Of a DNA stretch of 64,000 nt, positions 31,830 to 40,104 are shown one piece after another. A model generated the notes under the pieces. It was not told where the DNA came from and made no database searches. It saw only the letters and a program-made list of their open reading frames with translations. Source of the DNA: Methylomonas sp. EFPC3 (GTDB lineage: Bacteria; Pseudomonadota; Gammaproteobacteria; Methylococcales; Methylomonadaceae). The number at the start of each line of letters is the position of its first letter. The stretch's first letter is position 1. The stretch is from the NCBI RefSeq assembly GCF_029643245.1, contig NZ_CP116398.1, forward strand, positions 1 through 64,000, read 5' to 3'. A program made the translations under genes and the position numbers.

Positions 31830-34142
31830 ATGGTTGCTGTTGTGGAAGAGAGAGACACGCGAGGATATCGCGAAATCGCATTGCTGGGCTGTTCCTGTTT
31901 TGCACTGTTCTTTTTGATTGCCTTATTGACCTTTAACTCCAACGATCCGGGTTGGAGCCACAGCACGTCCTACCAATCGATCAGCAACGCCTGCGGCGTG
32001 TTCGGCGCCTGGCTGGCCGATTTCGTGTTGAGCTTTCTCGGTTTGATGGCCTACCTGATTCCGGTCATGCTGTTTTGGTACGGTTACATGGTCTATCAGG
32101 GGCCGAACCAACAACAAGCCAGCCAATGGCTGGTGGCGGCGCGCTCGGTCGGCTTTTTGGCGACCGTCGTGTCCGGTTCGGCGATCTTGTTCTTACATCT
32201 GCATTTTTTGCGCACCAAAGTCGATCTGCCGGAAAGTCCGGGCGGCATTTTGGGCCGGGAAATCGGCGACGCGCTGGTGCATCTGTTGGGCAATTCCGGC
32301 TCGACCTTGCTGTTGCTGGCGATATTCATGACCGGCGTAACCATGTTCACCGGCTTGTCCTGGCTGATGGTGATGAGTTTGATCGGCAAGTGTGCGATGA
32401 GCGCATGTTCCGTGGTCGGCCGTCAGGCCGTGACCGGCGCCGAACGCTATCGCAGCAGCGAGAAGCCGGTGCGGGCCGAAGCCAAAAAAGTGCGGATCAA
32501 ACCGGAAACCAAAGCCGAATTCAGATCCGACGAAGCGCCGCGCGCCAAGCCGCAAATTCAAGTTGTGGAAACCGTTTCCGCCAAGCCAGCCGAAACCGTC
32601 AGACCGTTGCGGCGCAAAGACAGCAAGGTCTTGGAAAATATGGACGACAGTGCGTTCCTGAACGCCTTGCCGCCGTTGTCCTTGCTGGACAAACGCGATA
32701 TCAAGGTCAAACGCTATTCCAAAACCGAGCTGGAAGAAATTTCGCGCCAGGTCGAAGACGTGCTGCAAGATTATGGTATCGCCGCCGAAGTGGAAGCGGT
32801 GTTGCCGGGTCCGGTCATCACCCGATTCGAATTGCGGCTGGCGGCCGGTGTCAAGGTCAGTCGGATCAGCAGTCTGGCCAAGGACTTGGCGCGCGGCTTG
32901 TCGGTGACCAGCGTGCGCATCGTCGAAATCATCGAAGGCAAATCCGTCATTGGTTTGGAAATTCCGAACCAGGAACGGGAAATGGTCTCGTTGCGCGATC
33001 TGCTGGTTTCGGACGAATTCGAGCGGGCCAAATCCAAGCTCAGCATCGCGATGGGCAAGGACATCGCCGGTACCCCGGTGGTGGCCGATCTGGCGAAAAT
33101 GCCGCATGCGTTGGTGGCCGGTACCACCGGCTCCGGTAAGTCGGTCGCGATCAACACTATGATTCTGAGTTTGCTGTACAAAGCCAAGCCGGAAGACGTG
33201 CGGATGATCATGATCGACCCGAAGATGTTGGAGTTGTCGGTGTACGAAGGCATCCCACATTTGCTGACGCCGGTCGTTACCGACATGAAGGACGCCCAGA
33301 ACGCCTTGCGTTGGGCGGTGGCGGAAATGGAGCGGCGCTACAAGTTGATGTCCAAAGTCGGCGTACGCAATCTGGCCGGTTACAACCATGCCATCAAGGA
33401 AGCCGAAGCGGCCGGCCAACCGATCCGCGATCCGTTGTTCAATCCGCAAACCCCGATTCCATTGGATGATTATCCCTATCTGACCACGTTGCCCAGCATC
33501 GTCATCGTCATCGACGAGTTGGCCGACATGATGATGGTGGTGGGCAAGAAGGTGGAGGAGCTGATCGCGCGCTTGGCGCAAAAAGCCCGCGCCGCCGGCA
33601 TCCATTTGGTGTTGGCGACGCAGCGGCCGTCGGTGGACGTCTTGACCGGTTTGATCAAGGCTAACGTGCCGACCCGGATTTCGTTTCAGGTTTCTTCGCG
33701 CATCGACTCGCGGACCATTATCGACCAGGGTGGTGCCGAAGCTCTGTTGGGCAACGGTGACATGTTGTTCCTGCCGTCCGGTACCAGCATTCCATTGCGG
33801 GCGCACGGCGCCTTCGTCGACGATCACGAAGTGCATCGGGTGGTCGAGTTCATGAAAAAAACCGGACCGACCGACTACCTGGACGAAATTACCCAGGAGC
33901 GCACCGACAGCGGCGAAGTGGCGGGCTTGGACGGGGAAGACAGCGAGTCCGATCCGTTGTACGACGAAGCGGTGGCCTTTGTCACCGAGTCGCGCAAGGC
34001 TTCCATTTCCAGCGTGCAGCGCCGCTTTAAGATCGGTTACAACCGCGCGGCGCGGATTATAGAAGACATGGAAAACGCCGGCGTGGTCAGTCCGCCGGAA
34101 ACCAACGGCTCCCGCGAAGTGCTGGCGCCGCCGCCGCGCTGA
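31830..34142 (+). CDS. ftsK: DNA translocase FtsK
   Basis: 770 residues. Four N-terminal membrane helices (about 18-185) are followed by a short charged linker, then the motor: Walker [18 protein letters not shown] (near 430), Walker [13 protein letters not shown], and the C-terminal gamma winged helix ([20 protein letters not shown] and on). It pumps DNA at the division septum and activates XerCD at dif. The linker is short compared with E. coli FtsK (1329 aa), as in SpoIIIE-like forms. A TATAAT at 31787-31792 may be its -10. Confidence 0.96.
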   Translation: MVAVVEERDTRGYREIALLGCSCFALFFLIALLTFNSNDPGWSHSTSYQSISNACGVFGAWLADFVLSFLGLMAYLIPVMLFWYGYMVYQGPNQQQASQWLVAARSVGFLATVVSGSAILFLHLHFLRTKVDLPESPGGILGREIGDALVHLLGNSGSTLLLLAIFMTGVTMFTGLSWLMVMSLIGKCAMSACSVVGRQAVTGAERYRSSEKPVRAEAKKVRIKPETKAEFRSDEAPRAKPQIQVVETVSAKPAETVRPLRRKDSKVLENMDDSAFLNALPPLSLLDKRDIKVKRYSKTELEEISRQVEDVLQDYGIAAEVEAVLPGPVITRFELRLAAGVKVSRISSLAKDLARGLSVTSVRIVEIIEGKSVIGLEIPNQEREMVSLRDLLVSDEFERAKSKLSIAMGKDIAGTPVVADLAKMPHALVAGTTGSGKSVAINTMILSLLYKAKPEDVRMIMIDPKMLELSVYEGIPHLLTPVVTDMKDAQNALRWAVAEMERRYKLMSKVGVRNLAGYNHAIKEAEAAGQPIRDPLFNPQTPIPLDDYPYLTTLPSIVIVIDELADMMMVVGKKVEELIARLAQKARAAGIHLVLATQRPSVDVLTGLIKANVPTRISFQVSSRIDSRTIIDQGGAEALLGNGDMLFLPSGTSIPLRAHGAFVDDHEVHRVVEFMKKTGPTDYLDEITQERTDSGEVAGLDGEDSESDPLYDEAVAFVTESRKASISSVQRRFKIGYNRAARIIEDMENAGVVSPPETNGSREVLAPPPR

Positions 34143-34147
34143 AGCCG

Positions 34148-34342
34148 ATGAATCCCGCCATCGGCGCATTGCTGGCCATCCTTGCCGTATCGGCCTTGGG
34201 CGGCTGGCTGCTGTGCCGTAACAAACCGGTCGAAAAGCCGGTTAAAGCCATGCTGTTCGTCGGTTATTTTTGGGGCTTGGCTTTTTCTTTATTGATATTA
34301 GCGGTGTTGGCCTACCTGGGCTGGCAGCGTTACGCAATCTAA
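34148..34342 (+). CDS. Small two-helix membrane protein
   Basis: 64 residues: helix 1 AIGALLAILAVSALGGWLLC, a short basic loop (RNKPVEKPVK) and helix 2 AMLFVGYFWGLAFSLLILAV. It starts five bases after ftsK and its stop overlaps the SemiSWEET start (TAATG), so it is part of that operon. No known family recognised. Confidence 0.6.
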   Translation: MNPAIGALLAILAVSALGGWLLCRNKPVEKPVKAMLFVGYFWGLAFSLLILAVLAYLGWQRYAI

Positions 34343-34608
34343 TGACTATGAATTCCGATTGGATAGGCTATCTGGCCGCGGCCCTGACCACCGCCTCGTT
34401 TTTGCCGCAGGCGGTGATGACCGTCAAAACCCGCGATACCTCGTCGCTGTCTTTGGGCATGTACAGCCTGTTTACCTTGGGCGTACTGTTGTGGCTGATT
34501 TACGGCGTGTTTTTGGGGAACTGGGCGATTATCGTCGCCAACGCCGTAACCTTTTTACTGGCCGCGGCGATTCTGGCGGTTAAGCTCCATAACTCGTGGC
34601 GTAAATAG
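34342..34608 (+). CDS. SemiSWEET-type small transporter
   Basis: 88 residues with three helices and the PQ motif in LTTASFLPQAVMTVKTRDTS, then MYSLFTLGVLLWLIYGVFLG and WAIIVANAVTFLLAAAI. This is the SemiSWEET half-transporter that dimerises to move sugars. The ATG at 34342 overlaps the preceding stop. A second ATG at 34348 is possible. Substrate not inferable. Confidence 0.88.
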   Translation: MTMNSDWIGYLAAALTTASFLPQAVMTVKTRDTSSLSLGMYSLFTLGVLLWLIYGVFLGNWAIIVANAVTFLLAAAILAVKLHNSWRK

Positions 34609-34712
34609 CCCAGGGTTTTGCCGCTGCCGCAGTCGGCTTAAAGCAGTGGCTATGCCAATAACTTGCTACAATGCGGACCCTTTAACGGTCCGGATGGTAA
34701 AGGCTGCAGCCA

Positions 34713-35249
34713 ATGAAAGTAAGAGAAAAACGACACGGTCTGGTATTGGTACATACCGGCGAAGGCAAGGGCAAATCCTCCAGCGCGTTCGGCATGGTGT
34801 TTCGTGCCGCAGGTTGGGGCATGAAGGTCTGCGTGATCCAGTTCATCAAGGGCCAGTGGCAGACCGGCGAACAGAAGGCGGCGACCCGCTTCGAGGAGAT
34901 CGAGTGGCATGCCCTGGGCGACGGTTTTACCTGGGATACCAAAAATCCGGAGCAGGATATCAAGACCAGCCGCGAGATTTGGGAGTTTGCCAAACAAAAG
35001 ATCCAGTCGGAACAATTCGATCTGGTCGTGTTGGACGAAATCAACTACTGCTGCGGCTACGGCTGGATCAGCGGCCAGGAAATCGCCGATTTCATCCGCC
35101 AGCATAAACCCGGTTGGCTGCATCTGGTGCTGACCGGGCGCAATGCGGCGCCGGAAGTGATCGAAGTCGCCGACACCGTCACCGAAATGACCCGTGTCAA
35201 ACATGCTTTCCAGGCCGGAATCAAAGCCGAGCAGGGCGTTGAATTTTAA
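34713..35249 (+). CDS. cobO: Cob(I)yrinic acid a,c-diamide adenosyltransferase
   Basis: 178 residues with P-loop VHTGEGKGKSSSAFGM (about 14-29), the VIQFIKGQWQTGE segment and VVLDEINYCCGYGWI. This is the BtuR/CobO/CobP family, which transfers adenosine from ATP to cobalt(I) corrinoid to make adenosylcobalamin, the ligand expected for the riboswitch before nrdAB. It stands alone, not in a cobalamin operon, so it may serve salvage as well as synthesis. Confidence 0.93.
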   Translation: MKVREKRHGLVLVHTGEGKGKSSSAFGMVFRAAGWGMKVCVIQFIKGQWQTGEQKAATRFEEIEWHALGDGFTWDTKNPEQDIKTSREIWEFAKQKIQSEQFDLVVLDEINYCCGYGWISGQEIADFIRQHKPGWLHLVLTGRNAAPEVIEVADTVTEMTRVKHAFQAGIKAEQGVEF

Positions 35250-35302
35250 GCTGAAAAAAAACCGGGCTTCTGGCAAAATTGCCGCCTTTTTTAATCCAGG
35301 CT

Positions 35303-35722
35303 ATGACCACTATGCAACAAGCAATCGAATTGATCAAAAAGTATTATCAAGCATTCAACGACGGCGACATGGAGACCTTCCTGAGCTTGTTGACCGACGA
35401 CGTGGTGCACGATATCAATCAAGGCGGCCGTGAACAAGGTAAGGCCGCGTTCGGCGAATTCATGAAAAAAATGAACCACCACTACAAAGAGCAATTGGTG
35501 GACATGGTGGTGATGGCCAACGCAGACGGCAGCCGCGGCGCCGCCGAGTTCGTCGTTTTGGGTGAGTATCTGAATACCGACGAAGGTCTGCCGGAAGCCA
35601 ACGGTCAGACTTACCGCCTGCCGGCCGGCGCCTTCTTCGAAATCCGTGACGGTAAAGTCGCCCGCATCACCAATTACTACAATCTGGGCGACTGGATTGC
35701 TCAAGTCGATCCGCAGGCCTAA
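35303..35722 (+). CDS. SnoaL/NTF2-like protein
   Basis: 139 residues from ATG 35303 (another in-frame ATG at 35312). IELIKKYYQAFNDGDMETFL, then LLTDDVVHDINQGGREQGKA and the C-terminal AGAFFEIRDGKVARITNYYN are the SnoaL-like ketosteroid-isomerase fold. Such small domains bind or isomerise hydrophobic ligands. The function here is unknown. Confidence 0.8.
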   Translation: MTTMQQAIELIKKYYQAFNDGDMETFLSLLTDDVVHDINQGGREQGKAAFGEFMKKMNHHYKEQLVDMVVMANADGSRGAAEFVVLGEYLNTDEGLPEANGQTYRLPAGAFFEIRDGKVARITNYYNLGDWIAQVDPQA

Positions 35723-35828
35723 ACGCCCTGTAACCGGCGCATTGCCGCTACCGGCCATTTAGCTTAGAATCCGGAACTTAACGTTTCGGATTTGCTTTGA
35801 AAATAACTAGAAACAGAGGAGAGCAACA

Positions 35829-36191
35829 ATGGGCGAAATACAAAAAGCGATGATCGCTGTGGTGGGTGTGTTCGTGGTCGGTTTCATTCTGGTGGGCGCC
35901 AGCAAGGAGCAAAGCAACGAAGAGAAGGAAGCCGCGTCGCAGATCCGATCCTTGGTGGCCATGCAGGAAATGGCCAACCAAAAATGCCCGAAATTGATTC
36001 AAAACAAGACCGGTACCCAAGTGTATTTCCCGTCCAAAACCGACACGGATAAAGCAACTTACGTGACGATGGAATGGGTCGGCGAGCCGGGCTCCAACTT
36101 TAAAACCGCATCCTGCACGCTGCATTTGTCGCTGGGCGGCGTATCGAAGTTGATCATCGACGATAAAGTTCTGATCGACAAGAAAATTTAA
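35829..36191 (+). CDS. Hypothetical membrane-anchored protein
   Basis: 120 residues with an N-terminal helix (MIAVVGVFVVGFILVGA, about 8-24) and a soluble periplasmic domain containing two cysteines (NQKCPKLIQ, TASCTLHLS) that could form a disulphide. GAGGAGA lies just upstream of the ATG. No family recognised. It stands alone, followed by a hairpin. Confidence 0.65.
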   Translation: MGEIQKAMIAVVGVFVVGFILVGASKEQSNEEKEAASQIRSLVAMQEMANQKCPKLIQNKTGTQVYFPSKTDTDKATYVTMEWVGEPGSNFKTASCTLHLSLGGVSKLIIDDKVLIDKKI

Positions 36192-36199
36192 GTGCGGAC

Positions 36200-36227
36200 G
36201 GCGTTTATGCGGTTATGCGTAAACGCC
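36200..36227. terminator. Hairpin, possible terminator
   Basis: GGCGTTTA (36200-36207) and TAAACGCC (36220-36227) pair perfectly; the inner TGC/GCG may extend it. Only GTTTCC follows, so it is a weak terminator at best. Confidence 0.4.
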
Positions 36228-36465
36228 GTTTCCGTATCGGCCGGTTCCGCGTGGTTTTTGCCGAAGCGGGGCCGTCTTACAACTTGCAAGCTGCTAATTT
36301 GCTAGCCTTTCGCCCCTTTTCCAGTCCCGCGGGTTCGGCCGGAGCGATCCGGATTAACCGAATTGTCGCGCATTTCGTCCAAAATACGGGCGACGTTAGC
36401 CTGATCCTTGCTGCTGCAGCCGAGTTCTTACGTAGTCCCGTTCGTAATTTAAGAGGTGAATCGAT

Positions 36466-36792
36466 ATGGCGGATAACACCGTCCACAAAGGTATTTTAAA
36501 AACCTGGAAAGACGATAGAGGTTTTGGCTTTATTCAGCCGGATGGCGGCGATAAGGATATTTTTATTCATATTTCTTCGCTGAAAGGCATGGCTCGGCGG
36601 CCGCAACGCGGCGATGTGATCGTTTACCGCGTGGCTCGCGAAGCCGACGGTAAATTGAAGGCGGTTGACGCCAGCATCGAAGGCGTTGCCTATCAGGCTG
36701 CATCTTCCAAGCCCGTTAAATTCTGGCGTTGGCTGGTTGCGTTGTTGCTGGGGTTGATCAGCGCCGCGGCCGCCGCCTATTTCTACCGGTAA
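36466..36792 (+). CDS. Cold-shock domain protein with C-terminal membrane helix
   Basis: 108 residues. The cold-shock domain (about 6-68) has RNP1-like RGFGFIQPDGGDKDIFIHIS. After a linker, WRWLVALLLGLISAAAAAYF forms a single membrane helix ending YFYR. GAGGTG precedes the ATG. CSD proteins bind single-stranded nucleic acid. The tail would tether this one to the inner membrane. Confidence 0.88.
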   Translation: MADNTVHKGILKTWKDDRGFGFIQPDGGDKDIFIHISSLKGMARRPQRGDVIVYRVAREADGKLKAVDASIEGVAYQAASSKPVKFWRWLVALLLGLISAAAAAYFYR

Positions 36793-36844
36793 CCCGGCCT
36801 GTCGGCGCATTACCGCACTATTTACAGGATTCCAGGGATTACAG

Positions 36845-37480
36845 ATGGATTGGCTACATTATCTGCTCGACGTTTTGTTACACATTGATAAACATCTGGC
36901 CGAATTGATCGGCGAATACGGTGCAGTCACCTACGCGATCTTGTTTGCCGTGATCTTTGTCGAAACCGGTTTCGTGGTGATGCCGTTTCTGCCGGGCGAT
37001 TCGCTGCTGTTTGCCGCCGGAGCCTTTGTCGCGGTCGATGCGCTGAATCTGCCGATGCTGCTCGGCATCATGAGCGTTGCCGCGGTCCTGGGTGACACGG
37101 TGAATTATTGGATCGGGCGTAGCGTCGGTAAACGTGCCTACTCGTTGAGTTGGGTCAATCGGCAACATCTGGAGCGGGCGCAGACCTTTTACGAAACTTA
37201 CGGCGCGAAGACGATTGTGTTGGCGCGTTTCGTGCCGATCGTCCGCACCTTTGCCCCGTTCGTCGCCGGCATCGGCCGCATGCCGTACGGCTATTTCTTC
37301 CTTTACAACGTCGTGGGTGGCTTGGCCTGGGTCTTGATTTGCGTGTTTGCCGGCTATTTTTTCGGCAACATTCCAATCATCAAACAAAATTTCGAACTGG
37401 CGATCCTGGCGATCGTGCTGATGTCGATCACGCCTATCGCCGTCGAACTTTTGAAAGCGCGTAAGCATCCCGAAAATTGA
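36845..37480 (+). CDS. DedA-family membrane protein
   Basis: 211 residues with several helices and the VTT/DedA motif: FVETGFVVMPFLPGDSLLFA, then FARFVPIVRTFAPFVAGIGR-like text (VLARFVPIVRTFAPFVAG) and the conserved GRMPYGYFFLYNVVGG. DedA proteins flip lipid carriers such as undecaprenyl phosphate and support proton-motive-force homeostasis. It is followed 18 bases later by a PerM-like transporter gene. Confidence 0.92.
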   Translation: MDWLHYLLDVLLHIDKHLAELIGEYGAVTYAILFAVIFVETGFVVMPFLPGDSLLFAAGAFVAVDALNLPMLLGIMSVAAVLGDTVNYWIGRSVGKRAYSLSWVNRQHLERAQTFYETYGAKTIVLARFVPIVRTFAPFVAGIGRMPYGYFFLYNVVGGLAWVLICVFAGYFFGNIPIIKQNFELAILAIVLMSITPIAVELLKARKHPEN

Positions 37481-37498
37481 ATTCAGCGGAGAACCGAC

Positions 37499-38572
37499 GT
37501 GGAGATGAGCGATTCGCAGAAGTGGTTGGTATTGGCCTTCGTTGCCGGATTCGGCGGCTTGCTGTATTTGCTGGCTCCGGTATTGATGCCGTTTGCGGTC
37601 GCGGCGATTCTGGCGTATCTGGGCGATCCTTTGGTCGATCGTTTGGAAACCCTGCAATTGCGCGGCTGGCGCCTCAATCGCACCCTGGCGGTGATCGTGG
37701 TGTTTTCCGGCATCATCTTTACCATCGCCGCCTTGCTGGTCGTGATTATTCCGGCGCTCGAATACCAGATCGGCGAGTTCATCGATAAACTGCCGTCCTA
37801 CTTGAATTGGGTCAACAAAGCGGTCATACCCGATCTGCAGAAGTACTTCGGCCACAGCATCCGCCCGCTGCGCGAAGAGCAATTGCTGAATATGATCCGG
37901 AATCACTGGCAAAACGGCGGTGTCGGCGAAAACCTGCTCGAATCGGTGTCGCATTCCGGCGCGGTGTTGATCGGTTGGGTCATGAATCTGGTGTTGATTC
38001 CGGTCATCACCTTTTATTTGCTGCGCGACTGGGATGAACTGGTCAGAAGAATCCACGATTTGTTTCCGCGCCGTGCAGCCGGGACCGTGGCGAAACTGGC
38101 CGCGGAAGCCGACGACGTGCTGGGAGCGTTCATGCGCGGCCAGTTTTACGTGATGCTGGCTTTGGGCGGCATCTATAGCTTTGGGTTGTGGTTGGTCGAT
38201 CTGGAATTAGCCCTGGTCATCGGCATGATGGCCGGGTTGGTCAGTTTCGTACCCTATATGGGAGCGATCACCGGCATCGTGTTTGCCTGCATTTCGGCTT
38301 TGCTGCAATTTCAGGATGCAATGCATTTGCTTCCGGTCCTGATCGTGTTCGCCGTCGGCCAAAGCATCGAAGGCATGTTGCTGACGCCGTGGCTGGTCGG
38401 CAACAAGATCGGCCTGCACCCGGTCGCGGTGATGTTTGCGGTGATGGCCGGCGGCCGTTTGTTCGGGTTTTTGGGGGTGTTGCTGGCTCTGCCGGTGGCA
38501 TCGGTGGTGATGGTGCTGTTACGCCACATCCACGAGCGTTATACCTTCAGCGGTTTCTACAGCAACGGTTAG
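37499..38572 (+). CDS. AI-2E/PerM-family membrane protein
   Basis: 357 residues from GTG 37499, chosen because GGAGAA lies eight bases upstream, whereas the ATG at 37505 has none at a usable distance. About eight helices. MAGLVSFVPYMGAITGIVFA and the ending LLALPVASVVMVLLRHIHERY are typical of the AI-2E transporter (PerM/TqsA) family. Substrate unknown. Likely co-transcribed with dedA and the following gene. Confidence 0.88.
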   Translation: MEMSDSQKWLVLAFVAGFGGLLYLLAPVLMPFAVAAILAYLGDPLVDRLETLQLRGWRLNRTLAVIVVFSGIIFTIAALLVVIIPALEYQIGEFIDKLPSYLNWVNKAVIPDLQKYFGHSIRPLREEQLLNMIRNHWQNGGVGENLLESVSHSGAVLIGWVMNLVLIPVITFYLLRDWDELVRRIHDLFPRRAAGTVAKLAAEADDVLGAFMRGQFYVMLALGGIYSFGLWLVDLELALVIGMMAGLVSFVPYMGAITGIVFACISALLQFQDAMHLLPVLIVFAVGQSIEGMLLTPWLVGNKIGLHPVAVMFAVMAGGRLFGFLGVLLALPVASVVMVLLRHIHERYTFSGFYSNG

Positions 38573-38577
38573 CCGCT

Positions 38578-39354
38578 TTGCGCTTCCGGCCGGCGTTCGC
38601 GATATTCTGCTTGGCGGCGGCGTTGCCGGCCGCTGCCGGCGACCTGCGCCGCGAGCAGGATTATGCCGAACAAATTCAACGCCAATTGGCAGTGGGACGC
38701 GTGGTTTGGCTGCAGAGTTCGAACCAGCCTGTTCTTGGGCTCTATACCGATGCCGAAAAAACCGACAACCGTAGCGCGGTAATCGTGTTGCACGACATGG
38801 GCGGCCATCCGGACCAGCGCCCGGTGATTCGCGGATTGCGCGCCGCCTTGCCGAAACACGGTTGGGCGACCTTATCGTTACAAATGCCGCTGCAGGAGAT
38901 CGGCGCGAACCTCGACGATTACCTTGTACTGTTCGACGACGCGGCGGCACGCATCGATGCCGCGGTGGCCTATTTGCAGCAAGGCGGTGCCAAACGCATC
39001 GCCGTCGTCGGTTACGGCGTCGGCGCGGCAATGGCGCTGTATCGGCTCAGCGCCAAACCGGACGGTATCATGGCGTTCGCGGCTATTAGTCTGCCGATCG
39101 GCGATAATCGTTTACCACAGGCGCAAAGCCTGGAGCAAATCAAAAACATTGGCCTGCCGTTTCTGGATGTCTACGCTGAATTCGACGTCGCGGCGGTGGT
39201 CGATAGCGCCTGGCAACGGCGCATGGCCGCAAAGGATAATCCGGTGTACCGGCAAATCCGGATGGAAGGCGAAGGGCACGCATACCAACACGACGACAAT
39301 CTGCTGATAAAGCGGGTTTACGCTTGGCTGACACTGACCGCCAACGAAAAATAA
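38578..39354 (+). CDS. DUF3530-like secreted alpha/beta hydrolase
   Basis: 258 residues from TTG 38578, chosen because it gives a clean signal peptide (MRFRPAFAIFCLAAALPAAAG). A longer upstream frame lies inside the previous gene. AVIVLHDMGGHPDQRPVIRG is the first strand and oxyanion region. The nucleophile elbow reads VVGYGVGAA with Gly instead of Ser, so ordinary esterase activity is doubtful. A late His lies in EGEGHAYQH. It starts six bases after the PerM-like gene. Confidence 0.72.
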   Translation: MRFRPAFAIFCLAAALPAAAGDLRREQDYAEQIQRQLAVGRVVWLQSSNQPVLGLYTDAEKTDNRSAVIVLHDMGGHPDQRPVIRGLRAALPKHGWATLSLQMPLQEIGANLDDYLVLFDDAAARIDAAVAYLQQGGAKRIAVVGYGVGAAMALYRLSAKPDGIMAFAAISLPIGDNRLPQAQSLEQIKNIGLPFLDVYAEFDVAAVVDSAWQRRMAAKDNPVYRQIRMEGEGHAYQHDDNLLIKRVYAWLTLTANEK

Positions 39355-39380
39355 TCATAACCACCACAGGGGGAAAACCG

Positions 39381-39620
39381 ATGCTATTTAACGATGAACT
39401 GGTTGCGGAAATCCGGTTTCTATCGCTGTTCAATTTGGCCAGCGCACAGGAAGGGGTCAAGGTGCACGGCAATGCTGATCCGGCATTGATCGAAGCGGCC
39501 CGGCGCTTATTCGATAAAGGCTTGATTTCGCAGGCCGACGGCGGCTATTTGACCGACTTGGGAATAGAAGCTGCCGAACATGTCCAGCGGGCCTTGGCCG
39601 TATTGGCAACAGCGCCTTAA
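39381..39620 (+). CDS. TIGR02647-family small protein
   Basis: 79 residues from ATG 39381, with GGGGGAAAA upstream. ELVAEIRFLSLFNLASAQEG, then KVHGNADPALIEAARRLFDK and GLISQADGGYLTDLGIEAAE match the TIGR02647 family, small helical proteins suggested to bind DNA. The 3' end overlaps the convergent DUF6164 gene by four bases. Confidence 0.8.
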   Translation: MLFNDELVAEIRFLSLFNLASAQEGVKVHGNADPALIEAARRLFDKGLISQADGGYLTDLGIEAAEHVQRALAVLATAP

Positions 39621-39982
39621 AGGCCCAATTCGAACAGCCATATCAGCGAGACGAAGCCGACCAGCGCTACCAATACGCTCAAGGCGATGAAACGTAGCGG
39701 CCGGGCCAGATTGTGACGCCAGAACCCGGCGGCTTCGCCGCTGTTTTTCAGGGCCTGGTAATGTGCACGTTGAGTCAGAGCGCGTTTGGTTTGATAGTGT
39801 TCGAACAAGTCATCAGCCAGTTGCCGATCCTGGTCGCGGTATAGCCAGATCGCCGGCAACGAGGTACCCCAGGTGCCGGCCGAGGTCTCGTAAAAGTCGA
39901 TGTCGTTATCGATCAGCAATTGTCGGACGTCCTCGATTTCATCGGCCGGAACGCCGCGTAACGAAAAAAATAATATCGCCAT
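39617..39982 (-). CDS. DUF6164-like protein with C-terminal helix
   Basis: 121 residues from ATG 39982. Starting further upstream would add an unconserved leader. ILFFSLRGVPADEIEDVRQL, then IDFYETSAGTWGTSLPAIWL is the conserved soluble part; a single membrane helix (FIALSVLVALVGFVSLIWLF) ends the protein. Function unknown. Confidence 0.75.
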   Translation of the reverse strand: MAILFFSLRGVPADEIEDVRQLLIDNDIDFYETSAGTWGTSLPAIWLYRDQDRQLADDLFEHYQTKRALTQRAHYQALKNSGEAAGFWRHNLARPLRFIALSVLVALVGFVSLIWLFELGL

Positions 39983-40104
39983 AGCCGCAGAGTTTAAGTT
40001 GGGAGGGACTATTATAAGCCAGCAGCCCACGTTAGCCGCTCGGCCGCTCAATAGCCGCGGCCACTTGGCGTAAGCGCAAATCATCCGTTCGATAGCCACT
40101 AATC

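Noticed and set aside
32193-34169. Long minus-strand open frame across ftsK
   Set aside because: Antisense to a well-supported gene. Composition is His/Arg/Gly-rich with no recognisable fold.
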